The notes under the pieces are model-generated. The model did not search any database. It saw only the letters and a list, made by a program, of their open reading frames with translations, and was not told where the DNA came from. Below are positions 51,687 through 58,208 of a DNA stretch of 58,208 nt, piece by piece. The first letter of the stretch is position 1; every line of letters begins with the position of its first letter. A program made the translations under genes and the position numbers. The stretch is from an uncultured Acetatifactor sp. Lineage in GTDB: Bacteria > Bacillota > Clostridia > Lachnospirales > Lachnospiraceae. The DNA lies in the NCBI GenBank assembly GCA_947595925.1, contig CANQEV010000014.1, positions 1-58,208 of the forward strand, written 5' to 3'.

Positions 51687-51753
51687 ATCAGACTATGGCC
51701 CGTCGGCCAGATTATCCAGATCATTCTTATAGCATACGAAAGCGAGGAGCCAG

Positions 51754-52749
51754 ATGACCTACGAGTATTTTAAAACACAGCTCTATTATAGTCTATTGGA
51801 GCTAAAGACTGCGGACCGGACGGAACTTGGAATATTGGAGAAAGGGGTGGAGTATGAGGACGATACTGCCCGGAGGGTGATCTGCGCGGTAAACTGCGCG
51901 GAGCATACTGCAAGGCATAGGACTCTCCCGGAGGATATCCTGTACGCAGTCTGGGACGACAGGCGGTACGGCAATATGTTTTATTGGCGGGTGGAACCCT
52001 ATTACGAGCGTTTTCTTGCGGAAGGGTGGCAGGCAGTCCTGCCGGAGCTGGCGGCTGCTGTCAACCGGGAGGGAGAAAGGAGCGGAGGGCTTCCGGCGGA
52101 AAACGATACCTATCTGCAGCACCGGGCAAATCTGATCCTGCGTCCGATCTCGTACACGCTGCGGATGGAAGATCTCGGCGACAGTATTTTCTGGAGACTG
52201 GGGGATATCGCTCTGACGCTGTATCTCCTGGTATATGACGATCCGGATAATCTATTGTCTTTAAAACTGGGCAGAAATTTCACGGAGAGGTGGAAAAAGA
52301 GGGATTCTGTTCTCTTGACGGGGGCGCTTTTGAACTGTGTTTCCAGGATGCCGCCCAGACTGTATCCCGGGCAGGATCTTCTGAGTTTCTATGACGATCA
52401 GGGAGGCGTTTTTATGGAGGGAGAAAACGGAGTGCATACCGTGATCTGTCCCCAGGATCACCGGCAGGGGGTTATAGGGTACCGTCTGACTACGACAAGG
52501 CGGATCAACGGAGCCATCGCCATCTTTTATCCCGGGGTAAAGGAGCGCCTTGCCAAGCTCCTTCAGGGAGATTATTATGTCGGCTTTACCAGTGTGAATG
52601 AAGCGGTGATCCATCCGGTGCGGGATAAGAGGCTTACGGACATGAAGGCGGCGATCTTCCACAATAACGCGGTTCTCGACAGGGCGAATTTTCTGACGGA
52701 TAAGGTCTATCGCTATGTGGGCGTGAGGGGAGAACTGATGGAGGTATAA
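51754..52749 (+). CDS. DUF5688 family protein
   Basis: 331 residues. Helical N-terminal part, then LILRPISYTLRMEDLGDSIF and the C-terminal phrase HPVRDKRLTDMKAAIFHNNA with FLTDKVYRYVG, matching the DUF5688 pattern of Lachnospiraceae, where many copies per genome are common. Soluble. Function unknown. A hairpin follows it. Confidence 0.72.
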   Translation: MTYEYFKTQLYYSLLELKTADRTELGILEKGVEYEDDTARRVICAVNCAEHTARHRTLPEDILYAVWDDRRYGNMFYWRVEPYYERFLAEGWQAVLPELAAAVNREGERSGGLPAENDTYLQHRANLILRPISYTLRMEDLGDSIFWRLGDIALTLYLLVYDDPDNLLSLKLGRNFTERWKKRDSVLLTGALLNCVSRMPPRLYPGQDLLSFYDDQGGVFMEGENGVHTVICPQDHRQGVIGYRLTTTRRINGAIAIFYPGVKERLAKLLQGDYYVGFTSVNEAVIHPVRDKRLTDMKAAIFHNNAVLDRANFLTDKVYRYVGVRGELMEV

Positions 52750-52761
52750 GAGAGACGAAAA

Positions 52762-52800
52762 TTCCCCTGCCGGCGCTGCAAAAAGCGCAGACAGGGGAGA
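52762..52800. terminator. Hairpin between convergent genes
   Basis: TCCCCTG/CAGGGGA (52763-52769 with 52792-52798) with an inner GCGCT/AGCGC stem (52773-52777 with 52784-52788). T-runs are weak on both sides, but the position between the DUF5688 and carbamate kinase stops fits a shared terminator. Confidence 0.6.
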
Positions 52801-52858
52801 ATGATCATACAGTGCAAAAGGAAAAGCAGGGAACAGTTCCCGGGCCCTCCCCGCGGGT

Positions 52859-53794
52859 TCAGGCAGTGATGACCGTACCGGTCTTGCCCTTCACCGCATT
52901 TAAAGCGTTCTGCTGGTTGGTGATCAGGACCCTTCCGCCGGGAATGTGCTCCAGATAGGTGATTGCCGCCTCGATCTTGGGGAGCATGGAGCCGGCCTCG
53001 AATTGATCCTGGGCGATGAGTTCCTTTGCCCTGGCGATATTCATCTCGCTGATGGGGGCCTGATGATCGGTGTTGTAATCCGTGTAGACGCACTCCACGT
53101 CCGTCAGGATGATCAGTTCCTCCGCTTTTAAATCTGACGCCAGTTTTCCGGCGATGGCGTCCTTTTCGATCACGGCGGAAGCACCTTTCAGGCTGTGTTT
53201 CTGTTCGATGACGGGGATGCCGCCGCCTCCGCAGGCGATCACGATCTGGCCGGCCTCCGCCAGGGTGCGGATGGCTTCGATCTCAACGATGTCCAGGGGC
53301 TTTGGAGCGGCCACAACCCTGCGGAATCCTTTTTCGGGATATTCCCGGACGTAATTGCCCTTTTTGATCTCCGCCTCGGCGTCCTCCCGGGACATATAGC
53401 GCCCGATGACTTTAGTGGGCTCGTAAAAGGCGTCGTCGTAGGGATCCACAGTGACCTGGGTCAGAATGGTACTGACGGTCTGGGAAATTCCTCTGGAGAG
53501 AAGTTCAGAGCGCAGCGCATTCTGGATATCGTAACCCACGTAGCCCTGGCTCATAGCGGAGCATACGCACATGGGAGCGGGGGTATAATCCGTGTAAACC
53601 CGGCGCAGTTCCGTCATGGCCTTGTGGATCATGCTGACCTGGGGGCCGTTGGAATGGGTGATGGTGAGCTGATAATCCTCCTCCACCAGGTCCGCCAGGG
53701 CTTTCGCGGTGATGCGGACGGCGTCCCACTGCTGCAGGGTGGTGTGGCCCAGGGCCTCATGGCCCAGCGAAACGACAACTCTCTTCTTGCTCAT
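52859..53794 (-). CDS. arcC: Carbamate kinase
   Basis: 311 residues on the minus strand from 53794, GGAGG before the start. Amino-acid kinase fold with VVVSLGHEALG, THSNGPQVSMIH, CGGGGIPVIEQ, AVIEKDAIAGKLASDL and the C-terminal GKTGTVI. It transfers phosphate between carbamoyl phosphate and ADP, yielding ATP in arginine, agmatine, allantoin or citrulline breakdown. arcA and arcB are absent here, so the pathway cannot be assigned. Normal length. Confidence 0.92.
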   Translation of the reverse strand: MSKKRVVVSLGHEALGHTTLQQWDAVRITAKALADLVEEDYQLTITHSNGPQVSMIHKAMTELRRVYTDYTPAPMCVCSAMSQGYVGYDIQNALRSELLSRGISQTVSTILTQVTVDPYDDAFYEPTKVIGRYMSREDAEAEIKKGNYVREYPEKGFRRVVAAPKPLDIVEIEAIRTLAEAGQIVIACGGGGIPVIEQKHSLKGASAVIEKDAIAGKLASDLKAEELIILTDVECVYTDYNTDHQAPISEMNIARAKELIAQDQFEAGSMLPKIEAAITYLEHIPGGRVLITNQQNALNAVKGKTGTVITA

Positions 53795-53947
53795 ACTGAT
53801 TCCTCCGTGGAATAAAAATTCATTTATGGGGCGGATGAGGGGGAAACACCCAGCCATCCATCCGCATGGATAAGGTCGGTTTTCCTAATTATAACATAAA
53901 TTTTCTGCTTTGGTACATTTTTCTGAACTTGAGCCGTAAAGCGCGGG

Positions 53948-55288
53948 TTACACGCCGGTGAGCCGGGAAACCGCGTCTTCCAGCACCTCGAAATAATTCT
54001 CAAAGGTTTTGCGGCAGCAGCCGGGATTCCGGATCACGATACCCTGACTCCGCAGGCCGGTCAGGGAAAAGCCCATGGCCATGCGGTGATCCTCATAGGT
54101 TTCCACCTGGGAGGGCTGAGGGGTTCCAGGGAAAATAGTGACAGAAGTGTCGGTATATTCACAGGTGATCCCCATCTTCCTCAGTTCCGTCACGATCGCC
54201 GTAAGGCGGTCGCTCTCCTGAAACCGGATGTGTCCGATGCCGGTGATGGTGGTGGGGCCGTCCGCAAAGGGAGCGATGGCCGCCAGGGTGATGGCCTGGT
54301 CGGAGCAGGCGCCCATGTCCACGCTGATCCCCGGAAAATGACCGTTTGGAGGCGGAGAGAGGACGATTCCCCCGGGAAGGTCCCGGGCCTGGCAGCCCAG
54401 CCGCTCTAAGATCCGGAGAAAGGCAACATCTCCCTGAAGGGAGTCGAAATGCACATTCTCTGCCTGTACCGGGATGTTCAGAAGGGGGCACATGGCGTAA
54501 AAGTAACAGGCGGCGGAGACGTCCGGCTCTATCCTATAATCCAGGGCTTGATATCGCTGCCCGGCAGGCGTGCGGAAGGTGTGGAGGACGCCGCCGGGAG
54601 TCTCGGCGGTTTCCTGTTCCGTGCAGACACCGAACTGTTCCATCATCCTGCGGGTGATCTGGATATAGGCCATGCCGTGATGTCCCTCCACATGGATGGT
54701 AAAGTCCCTGGGGGAGAGACAGGAGGCGATGAGCAGGGCGCTCAGGTATTGGCTGCTGCTGTCAATATTGACAGTAGTGTCATTTCCACAGAACCCATGG
54801 GAGTGCAGGGTGAAGGGAAAATACCCGGGCTGGTCTTCAAACCGGACTTCGCAGCCCAGGCTCTCCAGCCCCTTTAACAGGGGAGCCATGGGGCGGCGGC
54901 GCATCTGCTCGGAGGCGTCCATGTGATAGACGCCCTCGGACAGGCCCAGGTAGGCCGTCAGAAAGCGGGCGGCGGTGCCGGCGCTTCCCACATAGAGGGA
55001 GGCTTCCTTTTTCGGGACCGGGCCGCCCATTCCGGCCACGGAAACGGTCTGCTTCTCTTCGTCGGCATGGGCCGTAAATCCCAGTTCCTGCACGCATTTT
55101 AAGAAGTGTCTGGAGTCGTCGGAGAAGAGTGCCCCCCGGAGGGTGGATTTCCCCTTTGCCAGCGTAGCCAGGAGAAGGGCCCGGTTCGTGATGCTCTTGG
55201 AGCCGGGGACCCGGACGGTCAGGGGGGTATCTATGCCGCGGATCCGGTCCGCGATGCAGGGGACGGTATAGGTTTCGCTTAGTTTCAT
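53948..55288 (-). CDS. aroA: 3-phosphoshikimate 1-carboxyvinyltransferase (EPSP synthase)
   Basis: 446 residues on the minus strand. PEP/shikimate-phosphate site motif PGSKSITNRALLLATLAKG near the start, GSAGTAARFLTAYLGL, DSSSQYLSALLIASC and ESDRLTAIVTELRKMG near the end. It catalyses the sixth step of the shikimate pathway to aromatic amino acids. Complete. No other aro gene is adjacent; tadA lies just upstream in the same direction. Confidence 0.94.
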   Translation of the reverse strand: MKLSETYTVPCIADRIRGIDTPLTVRVPGSKSITNRALLLATLAKGKSTLRGALFSDDSRHFLKCVQELGFTAHADEEKQTVSVAGMGGPVPKKEASLYVGSAGTAARFLTAYLGLSEGVYHMDASEQMRRRPMAPLLKGLESLGCEVRFEDQPGYFPFTLHSHGFCGNDTTVNIDSSSQYLSALLIASCLSPRDFTIHVEGHHGMAYIQITRRMMEQFGVCTEQETAETPGGVLHTFRTPAGQRYQALDYRIEPDVSAACYFYAMCPLLNIPVQAENVHFDSLQGDVAFLRILERLGCQARDLPGGIVLSPPPNGHFPGISVDMGACSDQAITLAAIAPFADGPTTITGIGHIRFQESDRLTAIVTELRKMGITCEYTDTSVTIFPGTPQPSQVETYEDHRMAMGFSLTGLRSQGIVIRNPGCCRKTFENYFEVLEDAVSRLTGV

Positions 55289-55342
55289 AGTAATATGCCT
55301 TTCCGTTGCGTGTGCGGAAGAATTCTGCCTGCGGTGGAAACG

Positions 55343-55957
55343 TCATGTGCCGACAGGGGTTTCGGGGCCGATCAAGGTTTCGGGGCCGGCTAGGGTTTCA
55401 GGGCTGGCCGGCAGGTTGTTCGCGGCGGAAGCGCCGCCGTCCCAGGCTGTATCCGCGGGATCTTTCGCCGCCTCTTCCTTCGCCGCCCTGTTCCGCTTTC
55501 TGAGATCTGTGAAGAAGTCCTTCAGGAGCCGGCTGCACTCTTCTTCCAGGACGCCGCGGTAGACCGCGGCCTGGTGGTTGAACTGCGGCATTTCCAGCAG
55601 GTTCAGAATGGAACCGCCGCAGCCGGCCTTGGGGTTCATACAGCCCATGACGACCTCGGGGATCCTTGCTTGGACGATGGCTCCGGCGCACATCTGACAG
55701 GGCTCCAGGGTCACATACAGGGTACAGCCCTCCAGCCTCCAGTCCCCCATGGCCTTGCTTGCCCTGCGGATGGCAGTGATCTCCGCGTGGCAGAGGGTAT
55801 TTTTGTCCGTGTTGCGACGGTTGTAGCCGCGGCCGATGATCCTGCCCTCATAGACGATCACGCAGCCGATGGGAACTTCCCCCAGGGCGGCGGCCTTTTT
55901 GGCCTGTCGGATGGCTTCTTTCATATATTTTTCCTGGACGGAGACAATGGCGGACAT
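55343..55957 (-). CDS. tadA: tRNA-specific adenosine deaminase
   Basis: 204 residues on the minus strand from 55957 behind AAAGGAA. Zinc deaminase motifs are HAEITAIRRA (His ligand and catalytic Glu) and TLEPCQMCAGAI (two Cys ligands). It converts A34 to inosine in tRNA-Arg(ACG). The core ends near residue 160; a 40-residue tail follows, ending in a GPET-type repeat (AGPETL, IGPETP). Such a Pro/Glu/Ala-rich repetitive tail is not part of the family and looks like repeat expansion. Confidence 0.93.
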   Translation of the reverse strand: MSAIVSVQEKYMKEAIRQAKKAAALGEVPIGCVIVYEGRIIGRGYNRRNTDKNTLCHAEITAIRRASKAMGDWRLEGCTLYVTLEPCQMCAGAIVQARIPEVVMGCMNPKAGCGGSILNLLEMPQFNHQAAVYRGVLEEECSRLLKDFFTDLRKRNRAAKEEAAKDPADTAWDGGASAANNLPASPETLAGPETLIGPETPVGT

Positions 55958-56048
55958 AATGTATTCCTTTCGGGGCACACTCTTATCAAAAGAAATGTCC
56001 CGATGATGAAGGCATCGGGGCAGAATTTTCAGATCAGGAGGATGCCTT

Positions 56049-56159
56049 ATGAGAAACAGGCAGTTTTGGGTTCGTCTGCTGGGAGCGCTTTGGCTTCTGG
56101 GACTGACCCTTTCGGGGGCGGTATCGTCCGCTTGGAAAAAATTCCGCCGCAGATGGTAG
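56049..56159 (+). CDS. Candidate 36-residue membrane peptide
   Basis: ATG 56049 follows AGGAGG with good spacing. The product has MRNRQFW, a single hydrophobic helix (about 8-26, VRLLGALWLLGLTLSGAV) and a strongly basic end, KKFRRRW. The short leader contains a hairpin CCCGATG/CATCGGG near 55991-56011. Basic-hydrophobic-basic peptides of this size can be type I toxin peptides or small regulators of membrane proteins. I see no antisense RNA promoter that I can prove. Confidence 0.5.
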   Translation: MRNRQFWVRLLGALWLLGLTLSGAVSSAWKKFRRRW

Positions 56160-56255
56160 GGCAGCGGAAACAGGGAAACAGCCCCGCAGGATTCCCGGCA
56201 GGGCGGCAGAGGACAATCCCGCGCGCCGGACCTTGGTCCGGGAAAGGAGATTCCC

Positions 56256-56945
56256 CTATTCTGCAGGCTGGTCTCCTGCGAGTTTCCGGTGTACGAACAG
56301 GGAGGCTTCCACAGTCTTGGAGTTCAGCTTGCAGCCGAAGAGGATCTTGCCGTTTGTGTATTTTGTGGACCGAACCACATAGGCGCTCAGGACAAAGGTC
56401 TGCTGGGTTTCCGGATCGGTAAAGGTGATGTCCTGGATCACAAAACCGCTCCTGAGCGCGCCGGTGTCCGCGTTTGGCTCCGTGACCAGGGCTATCCCGC
56501 CCCCGCTTAGGTTTTTGATCGTGACGGGAAGGGCCCCTGCGCCGTTTAAGAACCGGGCGGTTCCCGGAAGCCCCAGTGGGATCCGGGCGTGAACCCTGCG
56601 CTCTGTGGGCTGGCCGTTTTCACTGCTCATCAAAAGATGGGAGGGAGACATCTCAAAACGCCGGATCTGTACTTTCCTCCACAGATAGGGAACCTTGTTT
56701 CGGACTACATAGACCTTATAGACGATATTGCGCTCCGGAAAACTGATGGCAACCTTGGTCTTGGGATCTGTGATCAGCTTTATGGGGATGATCTTTGTGT
56801 GCAGTTTTTTCTCCTGCTGTTGGATATTCAGATATTCCATATTGGAAGACACAGCAAGGACTTCCGTGGTTAATTCCACGGTGTTCATTCCCTTTTCCAC
56901 GCGGATCAGGACTTTTTCCCCGGGGCTCAGTTCGTTGACATACAT
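56256..56945 (-). CDS. PilZ-domain protein (YcgR-like)
   Basis: 229 residues on the minus strand from 56945 behind GGAGGAA. N-terminal YcgR-like beta domain (about 1-105), then a PilZ domain with RRVHARIPL (RxxxR-type) and NLSGGGIAL (the [D/N]xSxxG motif), both needed for cyclic di-GMP binding. In flagellated bacteria YcgR slows the motor; no flagellar genes lie here, so it may act on surface or polysaccharide functions instead. It shows that the organism uses cyclic di-GMP. Confidence 0.87.
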   Translation of the reverse strand: MYVNELSPGEKVLIRVEKGMNTVELTTEVLAVSSNMEYLNIQQQEKKLHTKIIPIKLITDPKTKVAISFPERNIVYKVYVVRNKVPYLWRKVQIRRFEMSPSHLLMSSENGQPTERRVHARIPLGLPGTARFLNGAGALPVTIKNLSGGGIALVTEPNADTGALRSGFVIQDITFTDPETQQTFVLSAYVVRSTKYTNGKILFGCKLNSKTVEASLFVHRKLAGDQPAE

Positions 56946-57191
56946 GGCAGGTTCCTCCAAAAACATACTCGAAGGTGCTTTGCAGGCGCGGAACCGTCGG
57001 CCGCAGGAGCGGTTGGTTCCCTGAATTCTGCGCTGTTTTTTTCAGTGTAGCATATTTTTGAAAGAAGTGCCATATAAAAAAGAAAATTTTGTTCACAGCA
57101 AAACTTATCGTAAAAGATTCTTCTTGCCAGGAAGCGCTTTTGGGACTATGCTAAATAGAGACTATGCTTTTAAGAGAAAGAGGGATCTGTC

Positions 57192-57887
57192 TTGCGGATC
57201 TGTGGTTTTCAAAAGACAACGCTTTTGGATTTTCCGGGGCATGTGGCGGCCACCCTGTTTACGGGGGGCTGTAATTTCCGCTGCCCTTTTTGCCATAACG
57301 GGGATCTGGTGAAGGATCCCGAAGGCCAGCCGGGTTTTTCCGAGGAGGAGATCTTTTCCTTTTTAAGAAAGAGAAAGGGGATCCTGGAGGGAGTCTGCGT
57401 CACGGGAGGGGAGCCCACCCTGCAGCCGGATCTGGGGGAGTTCCTCGGGAAGATCAAGGAGCTGGGATATCTGGTAAAGCTGGATACCAACGGGTACCGG
57501 CCGGAAGTTCTCCGGGAACTCTTAAAGGAAAAGAAGCTGGACTATATCGCCATGGATATTAAGGCCGGGTGGGAACACTACAATAAAGCGACAGGCGTGT
57601 CACATTTTGAGCCGGAAAAGATTCAAGAAAGCGTCGACCTGATCATGCATTCCGGGATCGATTACGAATTCCGCACCACTGTGGTCCGGGGTATCCATGA
57701 ACCGGAGGAGTTTGAGGAGATCGGCAGATTCCTGCAAGGGGCGAAAGCCTATTTCCTGCAGAGCTACAAGGACAGCGGCGCGGTCCTGGAACCCGGGTAC
57801 GGAGCCTTTCCCAAAGAGGTTTTGGAGGAGATGGCGGAAAAGGCAAGAAAGTACATTGCCAGAGTGGAACTTCGTGGAGTAGAATAA
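57192..57887 (+). CDS. nrdG: Anaerobic ribonucleotide reductase activating protein (radical SAM)
   Basis: 231 residues from TTG 57192, giving MRICGFQKTTLLDFPGHVAA, the standard family start; GAAAGAGGG lies upstream. The radical SAM cluster motif is CNFRCPFC (Cys27, Cys31, Cys34), followed by CVTGGEPTL and LVKLDTNGY. It installs the glycyl radical on the class III ribonucleotide reductase NrdD. NrdD itself is not in the window; the symbol is by family, and a different glycyl-radical partner cannot be excluded. Confidence 0.85.
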   Translation: MRICGFQKTTLLDFPGHVAATLFTGGCNFRCPFCHNGDLVKDPEGQPGFSEEEIFSFLRKRKGILEGVCVTGGEPTLQPDLGEFLGKIKELGYLVKLDTNGYRPEVLRELLKEKKLDYIAMDIKAGWEHYNKATGVSHFEPEKIQESVDLIMHSGIDYEFRTTVVRGIHEPEEFEEIGRFLQGAKAYFLQSYKDSGAVLEPGYGAFPKEVLEEMAEKARKYIARVELRGVE

Positions 57888-57892
57888 TCGTT

Positions 57893-58208
57893 ATGAATAA
57901 ATTGATCGGAGACAGAAAATTTTATGGAAAGGTACTCACGGTGGCGGTGCCCATCATGATCCAGAACGCGATCACGAATTTTGTGGGGCTTCTGGACAAT
58001 ATCATGGTGGGCCGCGTGGGGACGGAACAGATGTCCGGCATTGCCATCGTAAACCAGCTCCTTCTGGTGTTTAACCTGGCGATCTTCGGCGCGCTCTCCG
58101 CGGCCGGGATCTTTGGCGCACAGTTTTATGGTTCCGGGGACCAGGAGGGCGTGCGGCACGCCTTTCGCTTTAAGCTGTATGTCAGCGTTTTATTGGTAAT
58201 CCTGGGGA
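57893..58208 (+). CDS. MATE-family efflux transporter, 3' truncated by the window end
   Basis: 105 residues are visible from ATG 57893, with no stop before the window edge. MATE hallmarks are LTVAVPIMIQNAITNFVGLL followed by DNIMVGRVG, then a second hydrophobic segment LLVFNLAIFGALSAAGIFGA and FYGSGD. It exports cationic drugs or metabolites using an ion gradient. It begins five bases after nrdG and may be cotranscribed. The rest of the gene lies outside the window. Confidence 0.88.
   Translation, partial: MNKLIGDRKFYGKVLTVAVPIMIQNAITNFVGLLDNIMVGRVGTEQMSGIAIVNQLLLVFNLAIFGALSAAGIFGAQFYGSGDQEGVRHAFRFKLYVSVLLVILG

Noticed and set aside
1..58208. CRISPR array, prophage, transposase or integrase
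   Set aside because: No evenly spaced direct repeats with unique spacers, no integrase or transposase motifs, and no attachment-site duplication near the tRNAs were seen.
1..58208. One large undescribed gene cluster (defence or biosynthetic)
   Set aside because: Genes of unknown function are scattered as single units between housekeeping genes, often with their own terminators; no multi-gene operon of unknowns with nuclease, ATPase or RiPP-type enzymes is present.

Overview
The window looks like the chromosome of a spore-forming, GC-rich Clostridia bacterium of the Lachnospiraceae type. This is inferred from a SipL-like spore protein with DUF3794 and LysM parts, a BceRS-BceAB module, Firmicutes-style zf-HC2 anti-sigma genes, a DUF5688 protein, an anaerobic NrdG-type radical SAM activase, strong AGGAGG ribosome sites, and the lack of any aerobic respiration gene. 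No flagellar, phage, transposase or CRISPR locus is visible. I could not run any search, so family names rest on motifs read by eye.

Layout. 1-490: three tRNAs (Asn, Glu, Cys) and a terminator. 0.7-7.3 kb: a BlaI/BlaR1-like pair whose sensor carries a long degenerate repeat, then an AT-richer sigma factor / anti-sigma island that includes a zf-HC2 anti-sigma protein split in two. 7.3-12.5 kb: a complete BceRS-BceAB type peptide-antibiotic sensing and resistance module, with two TTACA-N4-TGTAA operators, a phased array of half-sites and an extra 58-residue membrane protein. 12.6-16.7 kb: a heterodimeric ABC exporter with a stand-alone receiver protein. 16.8-20.9 kb: surface and hypothetical proteins, including a FliD-C-like protein with no flagellar genes around it. 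21-25.8 kb: a soluble Ser/Thr kinase, a PHP phosphoesterase, an aconitase-superfamily hydratase and an SseB-like protein, followed by a candidate structured RNA. 26-29.8 kb: an EF-hand-like protein, a LytM protein lacking all its metal ligands (possibly SpoIIQ-like), a PrcB-like lipoprotein and PlsC. 29.8-35.8 kb: a BcrA-type ABC pair, a DUF4261 protein, a gene remnant and a large GH115 glycoside hydrolase. 36-39.3 kb: pyrC-pyrK-pyrD. 39.3-39.6 kb: an unexplained folded segment ending in a strong terminator. 39.7-46.7 kb: SipL-like protein, two small regulators, ispE, a GntR/FadR regulator, murI with an unusual N-terminal extension and a YwiB-like protein. 46.7-58.2 kb: cardiolipin synthase, a trigger-factor-like lipoprotein, an NlpC/P60 hydrolase, DUF5688, carbamate kinase, aroA, tadA, a 36-residue membrane peptide, a PilZ protein, an NrdG-type activase and the start of a MATE transporter.

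The genes work together mostly as envelope surveillance and housekeeping. Three sensing modules (BlaI/BlaR1-like, sigma/anti-sigma, BceRS) lie within 12 kb of one another next to antibiotic-type ABC transporters. The rest is scattered metabolism: pyrimidine, isoprenoid, peptidoglycan, shikimate and phospholipid synthesis. The most useful leads are the BceR operator architecture, the microprotein fused onto the bceAB operon, the RNA candidate at 25812-25930, the folded segment at 39285-39576, the split anti-sigma gene and the MurI extension.
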